From assembly GCA_017551665.1 (NCBI GenBank), contig JAFZLB010000074.1, forward strand, positions 1 through 63,585: DNA of 63,585 nt. Direction: 5' to 3'. The notes under the pieces were generated by a model that was given only the letters and a program-made list of their open reading frames with translations, searched no databases and was not told where the DNA came from. Shown here one piece after another: positions 8,521-17,272 of the stretch. A program made the position numbers and the translations under genes. The number at the start of each line of letters is the position of its first letter. Positions within the stretch are counted from its first letter, which is position 1. This stretch comes from Lachnospiraceae bacterium (GTDB lineage: Bacteria > Bacillota > Clostridia > Lachnospirales > Lachnospiraceae).

Positions 8521-9594
8521 TCATGCCTGTTGAGTTACGCTGTCAGCTCTTGCGTATAAAGTTTTTCTTCCGGCTCCAATACGAATAAGCGTGCCGTCGT
8601 CAACAAGTTTTTTTAATGCGGATTCAACAGAAGAACTACCCAAACTCGGGCAGGATACCAAAACCTCCTGTTTGGAAAACTTCCCAATTCTCTCGCTAAC
8701 GTACACCTTCACTATGTCATATGAAGTACTTTTGGTTCCGGCCCTTTCTACAACAGTGATCCTATTTTCAAACTCTCGATAGCAGGAAAGTATCACTCCA
8801 AGCATATATTTTATAAACGGCTTCGGATCGTTCTTTTCTTCGTGCCAGCCTTTATCTGCTTTCTGCAAAGCATCATAGTAGGACTCTTTTGTTTCGGCAA
8901 TCGCTTTTTCTATACTGATATACTGCCCAACATAATAACCGCTTCTATATAACAAAAGAAGCGTCAATAGTCTGCTCATTCTTCCATTGCCATCGTTAAA
9001 AGGATGAATACACAGGAAATCTAAAATAAAACATGGAATTAGAATTAGCTCGTCTACTAATTCCTTACCCAAAGCATTCTCGTAATTCTCACATATCATG
9101 TTGATAGCATCAGGCGTTTCATATGGTTCAAGTGGTTTGAAAAGTACTACCTTTTCTCCATTTCCAAGCATCATATCTATTTCGTTTGGCGTCGATTTAA
9201 ACTGACCAACATACGAATAATTTGTATATTTCAGCAGATCCCTGTGCATCTGAAGAATATAATTGCTCCTAACAGGCAACATATCATAGTTTTCATGGAC
9301 AAGATTAAGAACATTTCTATACCCCAATATTTCTTCCTCGTCTCTGTTTTTCGGGGTGGTTTTATCTGCCACAAGCTGTTTTAAGCGCGCCCCTGTAGTA
9401 ATGATGCCCTCAATTCGATTGGAAGCTTCAGTACTTTGTATTTTTGCTATTTCTATAAGGCGCTCCAATTCTACAGGTTTCTGCCGGAGAAAGAGTTCCT
9501 GTTTTCCTTTATATTCATGGATCTTTGAGATATACGATATAATTTCGTTATCCCACGTCCTATCGGCAAGTTTTGAATAATCAAATTCTCTCAT
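8521..9594 (-). CDS. Fic-domain protein with N-terminal inhibitory helix and C-terminal winged helix
   Basis: Fic proteins AMPylate or otherwise modify target proteins. This 357-residue form has the inhibitory motif STEASNRIEG (54-63), the core HPFNDGNGR (197-205) and a C-terminal winged-helix segment (about 295-357). The N-terminal inhibitory helix marks the self-inhibited class. The promoter carries three copies of TTGGGAGAAA in the layout of a self-binding operator, so the winged helix may repress its own gene. It is low in GC and probably acquired. Targets are unknown. Confidence 0.9.
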   Translation of the reverse strand: MREFDYSKLADRTWDNEIISYISKIHEYKGKQELFLRQKPVELERLIEIAKIQSTEASNRIEGIITTGARLKQLVADKTTPKNRDEEEILGYRNVLNLVHENYDMLPVRSNYILQMHRDLLKYTNYSYVGQFKSTPNEIDMMLGNGEKVVLFKPLEPYETPDAINMICENYENALGKELVDELILIPCFILDFLCIHPFNDGNGRMSRLLTLLLLYRSGYYVGQYISIEKAIAETKESYYDALQKADKGWHEEKNDPKPFIKYMLGVILSCYREFENRITVVERAGTKSTSYDIVKVYVSERIGKFSKQEVLVSCPSLGSSSVESALKKLVDDGTLIRIGAGRKTLYARADSVTQQA

Positions 9595-9610
9595 CCGATC
9601 CTTTCTCTCC

Positions 9611-9664
9611 TTTCTCCCAAATTATAATAGATATTGGGAGAAATATCAATAACTTTGGGAGAAA
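9611..9664 (-). promoter_or_regulatory. fic promoter with three operator half-sites
   Basis: On the minus strand, TTGATA (9649-9644) and TATAAT (9626-9621) are 17 bp apart. TTGGGAGAAA occurs at 9634-9643 and 9655-9664 (21 bp apart, same direction) and inverted at 9611-9620. The sites thus lie upstream of -35, in the spacer, and just after -10. A very similar layout precedes the fic gene at 33926. Confidence 0.8.
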
Positions 9665-9704
9665 AACTGCTCGTTGTCATAGCACATTATTTTAAAAGAT
9701 TATC

Positions 9705-9790
9705 TTACGATTCATTTACCAGCTTCCCTGTCATATGCTCAATCGCAAGCTTCAGGCAGCACACTCTCGGGAAAGCGGCGGTGGAATTAC
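9705..9790 (-). pseudogene. C-terminal relic, possibly of a pyridoxamine-phosphate-oxidase-like protein
   Basis: An open frame ending RVCCLKLAIEHMTGKLVNES and a stop has the look of the end of PPOX/NimA-like flavin-binding proteins, but no body of the gene is present. It overlaps the antitoxin 3' end by 4 bp. Recognition is from a short motif only, so the family is uncertain. Confidence 0.35.
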
Positions 9791-10092
9791 GCCTTTGCTT
9801 TTGTCTGTATATTTGGAACAAACTCTATTCTGAGCGTAGCGTTCATCGCATCAGCAAGGCGCTTCAGAAGTCCCAGACTCGGGTTCCTCGTCCCGTTCTC
9901 AAGACGGCTGATATCTGCCTGGCTGATTCCGGTTGCCTCAGATAACTGAACCTGCGTCATACCCGCATCGATCCGTGCCTGCATCAACGCACGCTTAATG
10001 TCCATCTCAGGCTGAATCCGATGGTATTCCTCTCGAAAATCAGGGTCTTCCATTAGTTCTTCCGTAAGGATATCCAGATCACTCTTTTTCAT
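9787..10092 (-). CDS. higA: HigA-type XRE antitoxin
   Basis: The 101-residue protein has an N-terminal toxin-binding part and a helix-turn-helix (MTQVQLSEATGISQADISRLE, about 45-65). It overlaps the upstream toxin gene by 14 bp. The toxin-first order is that of higBA modules. It should bind the palindrome at 10466-10487 and repress the pair. Confidence 0.9.
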   Translation of the reverse strand: MKKSDLDILTEELMEDPDFREEYHRIQPEMDIKRALMQARIDAGMTQVQLSEATGISQADISRLENGTRNPSLGLLKRLADAMNATLRIEFVPNIQTKAKA

Positions 10093-10447
10093 TCTTTGCC
10101 TCTTTCCTTGCGTGATACAGTTTTCTTCGCTGCTTCGCCAGTTCTATTTCACCACGCGGTGTCTTCTGCTGTTTCTTTACAAATCCATTTGTGCAGAGGA
10201 TGATACGCCCTTTGTCGAAGAAATATAGGATGCGGACGATATCGCCGCTTTCTTCGGTCCTCAGTTCAAAAATACCGTCTTCAAGTTCTTTGCTCAGCGG
10301 TTCTCTTGCAAGATTCCCAAACTCCTCCAAAAGATGCAAGTCCGCAACAACCTTTGCCTTCAGTTCCTTCCGAAGCGACTTGATAAAGACGCCGAGCGGT
10401 TTAGTGCCGTCTTCCTCTCTATAAAACATCGCCCTGAACTTTTCCAC
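10079..10447 (-). CDS. higB: HigB/RelE-type toxin (Gp49-like)
   Basis: The 122-residue protein has the RelE-fold pattern of Gp49/HigB toxins: GIFELRTEESGDIVRILYFF and ILCTNGFVKKQQKTPRGEI, followed by a basic C-terminal helix. Such toxins cut mRNA on the ribosome. It appears intact. It is the first gene of the module, and the perfect 22-bp palindrome ends 19 bp before its ATG. Confidence 0.9.
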   Translation of the reverse strand: MEKFRAMFYREEDGTKPLGVFIKSLRKELKAKVVADLHLLEEFGNLAREPLSKELEDGIFELRTEESGDIVRILYFFDKGRIILCTNGFVKKQQKTPRGEIELAKQRRKLYHARKEAKNEKE

Positions 10448-10465
10448 AATACTCCCCTCACAACC

Positions 10466-10487
10466 AATATGCTATATATAGCATATT
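10466..10487. promoter_or_regulatory. perfect 22-bp palindromic operator of the toxin-antitoxin pair
   Basis: The arms AATATGCTATA and TATAGCATATT are exact complements with no spacer. The site sits where the promoter of the toxin gene is expected, so binding there by the antitoxin would repress the operon. Confidence 0.8.
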
Positions 10488-10525
10488 AACACCCTTTGTT
10501 ATCGCAGTCAACCCCTCATTCACCC

Positions 10526-11256
10526 ATGTATCTGAAGAAAAAAACAGAAGCAAACGGCGATGTATATCTCTCTGTGATGGAGAAGTACTATGACCGCAGC
10601 AAAAAGGCAACCCGTGAACGCACGGTGGAGGGGATCGGTCATCTGAACACGTTAAAATAAGAATACGACGACCCGATTGCGCACTTTACGCAGTATGCAA
10701 AGAGCCTCACAGAAAAGAAAAAAGAAGAAATATCCCGTACGTTTACGATTGACATGTCGGAGAAGTTGGAAATCGGGAGCAACGATACGCGCAATGTCGG
10801 GTATGGTATTCTAAAAGCGTTATATAAGGAACTGGAACTGGATCGGTTTTGGAACCGGAAGACCCGCGGCAAACGAACAAAGTTCAGCACGGATCAGATC
10901 TTTAAGCTTCTTACCTTTTCACGTGCAATGAATCCGGGTTCAAAGAAATCTACCCTGGATAGCAAAGACTTTTTCTTTGAACCATTCGACGGTATTTCTC
11001 TTGATGACATCTATCACGCGCTTGATATCATCGCAGAGAATCAGGAAGCATTCTGGAACACAAACTTGATTATACGTTCCCGATTGGCCGGATTTTGAAT
11101 TCCCTCAAAAAATACAATTGCACACATCTGGATGCCAACAATTGGCAGTTTACCTACTACGATGAGATCATCAGTGCTTGCGGAAAGGCTTTCAGTATGA
11201 AGCTGGATAGTAAGTACAGAACACAACAGGAAATACAGCGCATTCTCCGATATTAG
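10526..11256 (+). pseudogene. degenerate IS1634-family transposase
   Basis: The frame starts MYLKKKTEANGDVYLSVMEK, meets a TAA at 10658, resumes EYDDPIAHFTQYAKSL, and continues to a break near 11095. A C-terminal piece (HLDANNWQFTYYDEII, then RTQQEIQRILRY and a stop at 11254-11256) follows in another frame. Most of the catalytic core between these parts is deleted. Together these are the ends of an IS1634-type DDE transposase. The element cannot move by itself. Terminal repeats were not identified. Confidence 0.8.
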
Positions 11257-11310
11257 ACGGATATTTCTTTATTTCTGCCAAATGGTCGGAAATACGCCAT
11301 ACAGAAAGAA

Positions 11311-11350
11311 CGGCTCAATCCCTTTCTGTTGCTGGAATTGAGCCGATTTT
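11311..11350. terminator. 9-bp inverted repeat with T-rich tail after the IS relic
   Basis: CGGCTCAAT (11311-11319) pairs with ATTGAGCCG (11337-11345), followed by ATTTTACTT on the plus strand. It may be the transposase terminator or part of the IS end. The convergent lipoprotein gene ends at 11403. Confidence 0.5.
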
Positions 11351-11402
11351 ACTTCGGAACTTGAGATATTTGGGCCTTTCTTTTATTATTTGTCAAGACC
11401 GC

Positions 11403-12833
11403 TCATTGGTTAAAAAACTCATACCACAATTCCAGCGAACAAAAATCATATCCCGGAAAGAGATCGGTTCCGGAAACCTCCTCCACCTGCCACCAGACGG
11501 CACCTTCCCCGATCATGGCTTCCGTCAGCATCTCGGCAGCGGAATAGGTGTCCGCCGTGGTCAGAAGATGCAGACAGCGCGTTGCGTTGGCATAGGGAAC
11601 ATCAATCCGCAAAAGAATCACGTCGCCCGCGTTCATGCTTATCGTTTCCAGCGTTCCGTCGCTGTCCCAGTAATCCTGCTGTCCGGTGCCTCTTTTCTTT
11701 TTCCCGCTCAGCACCGTCAGCGTCGTTTCGTCGTGCAGGGCTTCGATGGCGATCACACGCTCCGCGTCCGCGTCGATCACATATTCCGGATAGCCGGCCT
11801 GCAGCATCTCTTCCGGCACGTCCGGCCAGATCACGCCGGCAATCTTGGGCGCTTCCACCTTGAACAGCACCCGCGCCGCCTCGGCCTTTGCCCGGCCGAT
11901 CTGCGCCACGCTTTTGACGGCACCTTTCGGCGGATCACTGACGCGAATACCCGAATAGCGCGGATTGAACAGCTCCGGTGCCTCCGCAAAGTTAACGCGT
12001 CCGCTGTAGAAGGGCTGCTCCATGCCGACGGTACCAAAGAGCGTGCAGGGAAAGAAGACTTCGATTCCTTCCGCGTCTATCACCCACGCGATCATGACCT
12101 CATTACAGCGCACCAGCGTCAGCTCCAGCTGCTCCCGGATCAGTTCCTCCGTGAGTGTCATTTCCAGCTGCTGTCTGACGGGATCCCCCGCAGGCAGCGC
12201 GTCCACAAAGCTTTCCCGCATCCGCTCCGACAGCAGCTGCGAGAGCCTGCGCAAATCCGTGACGACTCTGTGCAGCTGCACATCACAACCGATCTCCGGA
12301 TCAATGTTATATGCGTAATAATACTCGTAGGTTCCGGGTTCCGCTGCTGAATCCATCAACGTCACGCTCCGGCGCATTTCCATAAAGGAGACCACCAAGC
12401 TGTTCATGCTGTACACCTGAAAATGACGCTCCGCAAGCAGCGCGCCGCTGACGGGATCATACTCCTCCTCCCAGTAGTATTTGCTTCCCGCAAACTGCAT
12501 GTAGTAATCCTTTTGGTCTTTGTTGAAACGGCCGATGCGCCGCTGCAGGGGCTGCGGCACTTCTCCGTCCAGGATAATCATATTTTTCACGAGTTCCGGC
12601 CCGTCCTGCGGCGCTTCCAGATGATAGGCATATTCCGTGGCCGGCGTCTGCGGAGGTTCGTCCGTGATCGAAAACATCTGCCGCAGATTCGTCTCATCGG
12701 ACGAGGGCATGCTTTGAAGGGAAGCAATCTCCTCGGTGATCCCCTCTCCCTCCGGCAGCGGCTGTGCCTTTGGCGTACAGGCTGTCAAGAGACATGCCGT
12801 CAGCAGCATACATCCTGCTCTGATTCCTTTCAT
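11403..12833 (-). CDS. lipoprotein of unknown function
   Basis: A 476-residue secreted protein with a lipoprotein signal: MKGIRAGCMLLTACLLTAC, Cys at about residue 19, then an acidic Pro-rich tether. The rest is soluble, with no transmembrane segment and no catalytic motif I recognise. GGAGG lies 6 bases before the ATG. A C-terminal MoxR-like relic lies just upstream. Its N-terminus resembles the broken gene at 12986-13416 (MKGIRAGCM versus MKRIKAGSM), so the two may have been paralogues. Confidence 0.75.
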   Translation of the reverse strand: MKGIRAGCMLLTACLLTACTPKAQPLPEGEGITEEIASLQSMPSSDETNLRQMFSITDEPPQTPATEYAYHLEAPQDGPELVKNMIILDGEVPQPLQRRIGRFNKDQKDYYMQFAGSKYYWEEEYDPVSGALLAERHFQVYSMNSLVVSFMEMRRSVTLMDSAAEPGTYEYYYAYNIDPEIGCDVQLHRVVTDLRRLSQLLSERMRESFVDALPAGDPVRQQLEMTLTEELIREQLELTLVRCNEVMIAWVIDAEGIEVFFPCTLFGTVGMEQPFYSGRVNFAEAPELFNPRYSGIRVSDPPKGAVKSVAQIGRAKAEAARVLFKVEAPKIAGVIWPDVPEEMLQAGYPEYVIDADAERVIAIEALHDETTLTVLSGKKKRGTGQQDYWDSDGTLETISMNAGDVILLRIDVPYANATRCLHLLTTADTYSAAEMLTEAMIGEGAVWWQVEEVSGTDLFPGYDFCSLELWYEFFNQ

Positions 12834-12851
12834 CCCCGTCTCCTCCCTGCC

Positions 12852-13005
12852 TCAGGGTGTTGCCACGCTGCCGACGAGCGCGTCGATGATGGTCTCTGCT
12901 TCCACGTGATCGGCGAGTGCCGTATAATGCAGCGCCAGGCGGTGCCGCAAAATCTGATGCTTGAGCAGCTTGACGTCGTCCGGCGTCAGATAATAATGCG
13001 GTTTT
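12852..13005 (-). pseudogene. C-terminal relic of a MoxR-type AAA ATPase
   Basis: The frame YYLTPDDVKLLKHQILRHRL, then ALADHVEAETIIDALV to a stop, matches the end of MoxR chaperone-like ATPases (usually VLPEDVK...VLRHRI...LADGV). A stop just upstream and the absence of Walker motifs show that only the last 49 or so codons remain. It is fused against another relic at 12986. Confidence 0.65.
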
Positions 13006-13416
13006 TCTCGTCAAAGCCGATCTGCATCATCGTCCCGGTAACGTAGGCGGCGGTCTCCTGCCCGTCAGCATTTTGATAAAATCCTGTCCATTCAAAGGTA
13101 TTGTTTTCATAGAACACGATCACCGAACCATCCTCATCCGCGCGCCAGGCACCGAAAATTTCACGCCCGATGCCCACTGTGCCGGAATTCGGCTCACGCA
13201 CATATCGGATCGCACCCATGCCTTCACACCAGGCCATCGTACCGCCGTCTTCCAGCAGGAAATAACTGTCGGCACCGTAGGGGCTGTTGGTGTCATCATA
13301 CAGTCGGAACACCGTATCGCTTTCCGGAACGCAATAAACATATTGTTCCATATAGGAAATGCCCTGCGCGGGTGCCGACACACTGCCGTCATGGAACCTG
13401 CCTTGATTCGTTTCAT
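12986..13416 (-). pseudogene. frameshifted lipoprotein-like gene
   Basis: A start at 13416 encodes MKRIKAGSMTAV but not a full signal. The long coding frame (YMEQYVYCVPESDTVFRLYD through EIFGAWRADEDG and IGFDEKNRIII) runs in another phase to the stop at 12986. The C-terminal GAWR...VIVFYENNTFEW pattern resembles small extracellular domains that follow a lipoprotein tether. A frameshift near 13390 and loss of the lipobox suggest decay. Confidence 0.5.
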
Positions 13417-13522
13417 CTGTTTTTCCTCCCCGAATGCTTCTTACATAATAAATATGCGTAATAGATATATAAGCGTATTCTTTTACACGAACAGTGTAAC
13501 ATGACCAAAGAAGAAGCGATAT

Positions 13523-13541
13523 CCCACAAATGTGGGGTTTT
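13523..13541 (+). terminator. CCCAC-AAAT-GTGGG-TTTT element
   Basis: A perfect 5-bp stem with an AAAT loop is followed by GTTTTC. The same core occurs at 8458 and, in weaker form, near 44234. On the plus strand it is terminator-like, although no plus-strand gene ends here. Confidence 0.4.
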
Positions 13542-13560
13542 CGTGTGAGGCCTTGGAGTT

Positions 13561-13662
13561 CCTTACTCCCCTTCCATCCGCGCGAGAACACGGGCGTAGC
13601 GTGCCCGGAAATAATCCGTGAGATAGGTGCCGTAAGCCTCCGACGGTACGGCGATCACAAGC
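13561..13662. repeat. left copy of a 102-bp direct repeat (SGNH gene 3' end)
   Basis: It matches 14167-14268 with four mismatches. That copy is the native 3' end of the SGNH/LRR gene and encodes its last 32 codons and stop. The two copies enclose the toxin-antitoxin remnant, like the boundaries of an inserted segment. Confidence 0.85.
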
Positions 13663-13751
13663 AGATAATAGAAGAAGTCATCCAAATCCGATTTGGCTTC
13701 TTCTGTCAGTTTGATTTGCCACGTTGGCAAAGAATTTCTATCTGAGTCCAT
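13563..13751 (-). pseudogene. truncated RelE/ParE-type toxin fused to a copied gene tail
   Basis: Residues 1-29 (MDSDRNSLPTWQIKLTEEA and on to DDFFYYL) look like the start of a ParE/RelE toxin. The remainder (LVIAVPSEAYGTYLTDYF and on) is a copy of the C-terminus of the SGNH protein at 14169. The catalytic body of the toxin is therefore lost. Its ATG overlaps the antitoxin end by 14 bp, as in intact modules. Confidence 0.75.
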
Positions 13752-14004
13752 ATTTCGTGCGAACGTCGTCTATTGCCTTACGCGCATCCATAACCACACC
13801 TGCATCGGCGTGTTTTCTCGCAACTTCCAAGCGTTCCATTATTTCTTCCCGTGTAAGCGGCTTATATGGATTAAAAGGTTCCGCCGTTGTTGCAGCAGCC
13901 CCTTTCTCCCCCAAGAGAAATCTGCTGATGTATGCCATCACCTTCATCAGGTCGCTCTCTTGAAGTTCTTTTAACATTGTCACTGTTGTATCATACGTGG
14001 TCAT
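13738..14004 (-). CDS. antitoxin-like protein of a broken toxin-antitoxin pair
   Basis: An 88-residue protein: N-terminal MTTYDTTVTMLKELQESDLM, a helical middle with LTREEIMERLEVARKHADAG, and a basic end. The start at 14004 is chosen because AAGGA lies 8 bases upstream. The layout, overlapping a ParE-like start by 14 bp, marks it as an antitoxin, but the toxin is truncated, so it may now be a free regulator or be decaying. Confidence 0.65.
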   Translation of the reverse strand: MTTYDTTVTMLKELQESDLMKVMAYISRFLLGEKGAAATTAEPFNPYKPLTREEIMERLEVARKHADAGVVMDARKAIDDVRTKYGLR

Positions 14005-14166
14005 GTTTTTTCCTTTATCCCTCACAAAGAATGTGTTAGTAGCCTCTGATAAAAAGGCATACCCTTGTCGTTCATTATATCTGACGTGCGATCTGATGGC
14101 AATCCATTTTCGTACACGCGTACATTCCTTCGGACAGCTCCGCATCGCGGAAGCACAACGATTTGC

Positions 14167-14268
14167 CCTTACTCCCCTTCCATCCGGGCGAGAACACGGG
14201 CGTAGCGTGCCCAGAAATAATCCGTGAGATAGGTGCCGTATGCCTCCGACGGGACGGCGATCACAAGC
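14167..14268. repeat. right (native) copy of the 102-bp direct repeat
   Basis: This copy contains the 3' end of the SGNH/LRR gene and its stop. It differs from 13561-13662 at four positions. The block between the two copies (13663-14166) holds the toxin-antitoxin remnant. Confidence 0.85.
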
Positions 14269-15614
14269 CCTTCCGGCGCGCCCTCCGTCAGGCTGTCGCC
14301 GACCTGCGGCAGCTCCGTCGCCAAAAGTTCCACGCGGGTAAGCTGTGTGCAGTTTTCAAAAAGATGTCCGGACAGCACCGTGACGGAGGCAGGCAGCGTG
14401 ATCTTCTGCGCTGCGGCGCCCGCAAAGGCATAAGAATCAATCTTTCTCACCATGCTGTTTTCGATTTGCTCCGGCACGGTGATCGTCTGTGCGCTCTTCG
14501 CTTCTTCTTCCAGTCCGGTGATGACAACACCCTCCGCCGTGATGTCGTACAGCAGACCATCGACAGAACCGGAGGCAAGAATCTGCTCGTCCGTCGCGCC
14601 CTCCGGCGGCTGCGGCAGCGGCGTCTTCACCGTGCCCTGCTGCCCCGTCACGCGCTTGATATCATTGACGAGCAGCAGCGTGTTGTACATCGCGCCGGTA
14701 TCGTTCATGTGGAAATTGGAATCGTAGAAATAGCGCTCGTCCAGAATGTGCTGCTCTAAATCCGAAAGGATTTCGCAGTCCAGTCCTTCCTCGAGTGCCG
14801 TCAAAAAACCTTCCCTGTCCGTGTCCTGCGCCAGCGCCACGCTCTTTTTGTTCACGGGCACAAAAGCGAAATACACCTCCGCGCCCTTGCTCCGCGCCTT
14901 GCGGGTGTAGCTGTTGATCATGTCCAAAAACGCGTCCGTCACGATGTCCGCGCGGATCTCCGGCAGATTGTCCTCTGACACCATGCGGTCCATGATGTTG
15001 CCTTCGCGCACAAAGGTCATGCGCCCCTGTTCGTCAAAGGCGTCCCTGGTATAAACGCCCGCGCCTTCCACGCCGCCCGCCGCGATGACCTCGTTCTTTT
15101 TGATGAGGTAATCCGGAAACGAGCGCATCACGCCGCCGAGGTAGGATGTGCCAAGCCCGAACAACAGGCTTTTGTTGCCCTCCGACGCCTGCAGCAGCGC
15201 GTCGTAGCCCACATATTCCGAAAACATCTGACTGCTGAACTCCGGCGCGATGACCACAATGTCGCCCTTGCCGATGCCGTTCAGCGAAAGATCCAGCATG
15301 CACTTCAGACCGAAGGCGGCATAGAGACCGAAGGACACACAGGGCATACCGGTTTCCTGCTCTGCCAGCGCCTCATCAATGCCGAAGGCTGTGGCGCTGC
15401 CGCCGACCACGACGATCTTCGGCTGCTCCACGGAGCGCAGTCTTTCATATTTTACCCCAAGCACGGCGTAATAACTGTTGCCGTACTGCTCGCCCATCAG
15501 CGCGTCCGCGACGAGCATACCGCCGGCGGGGAGCGCCAGCGCGAGCACGACAATCAGCGCGATCAGAAGAAGGCGCACGGGACGGTTTTTTGTTTTGTTG
15601 GCCTGTTGTTGCAT
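14169..15614 (-). CDS. membrane-anchored SGNH-like protein with C-terminal BspA-type leucine-rich repeats
   Basis: A 481-residue protein anchored by one N-terminal helix (about 14-36). An SGNH-hydrolase-like domain follows, with block I VVVGGSATAFGID (S73) and block V DSNFHMN (D298, H302). Residues about 385-470 form BspA/LRR_5 repeats (IDSYAFAGAAAQKITLPASV). SGNH proteins next to an MBOAT protein usually complete O-acylation of cell-surface glycans, as AlgJ/AlgX do with AlgI. It starts 12 bp after the MBOAT stop. Its last 32 codons are duplicated at 13561-13662. The acceptor polymer is unknown. Confidence 0.8.
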   Translation of the reverse strand: MQQQANKTKNRPVRLLLIALIVVLALALPAGGMLVADALMGEQYGNSYYAVLGVKYERLRSVEQPKIVVVGGSATAFGIDEALAEQETGMPCVSFGLYAAFGLKCMLDLSLNGIGKGDIVVIAPEFSSQMFSEYVGYDALLQASEGNKSLLFGLGTSYLGGVMRSFPDYLIKKNEVIAAGGVEGAGVYTRDAFDEQGRMTFVREGNIMDRMVSEDNLPEIRADIVTDAFLDMINSYTRKARSKGAEVYFAFVPVNKKSVALAQDTDREGFLTALEEGLDCEILSDLEQHILDERYFYDSNFHMNDTGAMYNTLLLVNDIKRVTGQQGTVKTPLPQPPEGATDEQILASGSVDGLLYDITAEGVVITGLEEEAKSAQTITVPEQIENSMVRKIDSYAFAGAAAQKITLPASVTVLSGHLFENCTQLTRVELLATELPQVGDSLTEGAPEGLVIAVPSEAYGTYLTDYFWARYARVLARMEGE

Positions 15615-15626
15615 TTTGTTTCCCTG

Positions 15627-17057
15627 TTAAAAGTTGAAGTAAATGAAAGTGGCACTCTCCCCCTGCATCGTGGACTGAACGAGGAACACCGTCCAGACCG
15701 TCAGCACCGCAAGAAAGGCGAGGCGTCTTGTGCCGGGCACGCCGCGTGTCGTCTCCCTGGAAAGCGGATCGATCAAGGCGCTGTCCATCGCGCGGATGGC
15801 AAGCAGCGTCAGCGCAAACATCGGGAGCGTCGCCGCGGTGATGCCCATCGCCTTTAAGCTCTGCAAAAACGAACCCAGTCCCTCAAAGGGACGCGTCAGG
15901 ATGGCCCAAACATCGGCAAGCGTGTCCGCGCGGAAAAAGATCCAGTTAAAGGTCACCAGCAAATAGGTCCGGCCCATGCGCAAAAGATGCGCGACGCCCG
16001 TGGCGCGTTCCCTGCGCACGCCGCGTTTGCGCATCAGGTATTCGTACAGCACGCCGAGCATCTGGAAAAATCCGTGCAGCAGTCCCCAGATCACAAAGGT
16101 CAGAGACGCGCCGTGCCAGATACCGCTGACAAGGAAGGTGAGCATCAGGTTCAGGCAGCGCCGGAACATTCCGCAGTGGCTGCCGCCGAGCGGAATGTAA
16201 ATGTATTCCCGCAGCCACGAAGACAGGGAAATATGCCAGCGCCCCCAGAATTCACGGATGGTTTCCGCACCATAGGGTTTGTCAAAGTTTTCCGTCAGGC
16301 TGATGCCGAAGAGCGCCGCGCTGCCGCGTGCCAGATCCGTGTAGCCCGCGAAGTCGTAGTAAATCTGCGCGGAATACAGAAGGATCGCGAAGACCGCCTC
16401 AAAGCCGCTGTGGGCGGCGGGATTGGCATACACCGCGTTGATGCCTTCCGCCAGCACATCCGCGATCACGATTTTGCGCAGCAGTCCGCGCATCAGCAAC
16501 AGCAGTCCCTGCGCCGTCTTCTGCGGACGCATGCGGTGCCGCCGGTGCAGCTCTTTCAAAAAAGTCTCCGGCGGTTCAATCGGTCCCGCCGTCACCTTCG
16601 CGAAGAACAGCAGGTACAGGAAAAAGCGCACCATGTTTGTCTCCGGCGGAATGCTGCCCCTTGCGATTTCCACGAGGTAAGCAATCGCCTGGAAAGTGAT
16701 GTAGGAAATGCCGACCGGCACCACGAGCGAAGAAAAGAAGCCTGTTTTCTCCAGATCTCCGGGGAAGAAGGACAGCACGGGCGCAGCATATTTGACCAGC
16801 AAAAGATACAGCACCGTCCCCGTCACGGCCAGCACCGTCACGACGCGGCCGCTTCCTTTTCCCACGGCGAAGATCCCCGCAAGCCAGACCAACAGCGCGT
16901 AGAGCAGAATCCAGACCGTAAAGCGCGGCATGGCGAAAAGATAAAAGGCCACGCTTGCCGCCAGCAACACGACATCGTGGAAACGGGCAGGCAGCGCGCG
17001 ATAAACCGCGACACATACAGCGAGAAATACAAAGTATCCGCCGGAGGAAAGTGCCAT
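15627..17057 (-). CDS. MBOAT-family O-acyltransferase (AlgI/DltB type)
   Basis: A polytopic 476-residue membrane protein that moves acyl groups across the membrane for O-acylation of extracellular glycans. Family marks are IYYDFAGYTDLARG (232-245), FWGRWHISLSSWLR (conserved H275) and the catalytic VSGIWHGAS (H315). The start at 17057 (AGAAGGAGG upstream) replaces a longer open frame. Its ATG overlaps the preceding stop as TGATG, so translation is coupled. It is the core of a four-gene operon with two SGNH/LRR proteins. Confidence 0.93.
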   Translation of the reverse strand: MALSSGGYFVFLAVCVAVYRALPARFHDVVLLAASVAFYLFAMPRFTVWILLYALLVWLAGIFAVGKGSGRVVTVLAVTGTVLYLLLVKYAAPVLSFFPGDLEKTGFFSSLVVPVGISYITFQAIAYLVEIARGSIPPETNMVRFFLYLLFFAKVTAGPIEPPETFLKELHRRHRMRPQKTAQGLLLLMRGLLRKIVIADVLAEGINAVYANPAAHSGFEAVFAILLYSAQIYYDFAGYTDLARGSAALFGISLTENFDKPYGAETIREFWGRWHISLSSWLREYIYIPLGGSHCGMFRRCLNLMLTFLVSGIWHGASLTFVIWGLLHGFFQMLGVLYEYLMRKRGVRRERATGVAHLLRMGRTYLLVTFNWIFFRADTLADVWAILTRPFEGLGSFLQSLKAMGITAATLPMFALTLLAIRAMDSALIDPLSRETTRGVPGTRRLAFLAVLTVWTVFLVQSTMQGESATFIYFNF

Positions 17058-17272
17058 CAGCGTTTCCTCCTTCTTCTGCGACCGAAGGGAATCATGTAAA
17101 GAAACATGACGGCCATGAGCGCGAAGGCCAGCCACCTTCTGTCAACGCCCGCGAGGATGCCGAGGATGCCGGCGCACAGCAGCAGCAGACCGGATATTTT
17201 TTCCGTCCGGAATCCCAGCAGCAAAAAGACCGCCAGTACAAAACACAGGATTGCAAAAATGAGAAACATCAT
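17057..17272 (-). CDS. small two-helix membrane protein in the O-acyltransferase operon
   Basis: The 71-residue protein has two hydrophobic segments (about 2-20 and 27-41, with a third weaker one at 48-62) and a basic tail RRRRRKR on the cytoplasmic side. No family is recognised. It overlaps the upstream SGNH gene by 4 bp and the MBOAT start by 1 base, so it is clearly made with them and may be an accessory subunit of the MBOAT complex. Confidence 0.7.
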   Translation of the reverse strand: MMFLIFAILCFVLAVFLLLGFRTEKISGLLLLCAGILGILAGVDRRWLAFALMAVMFLYMIPFGRRRRRKR

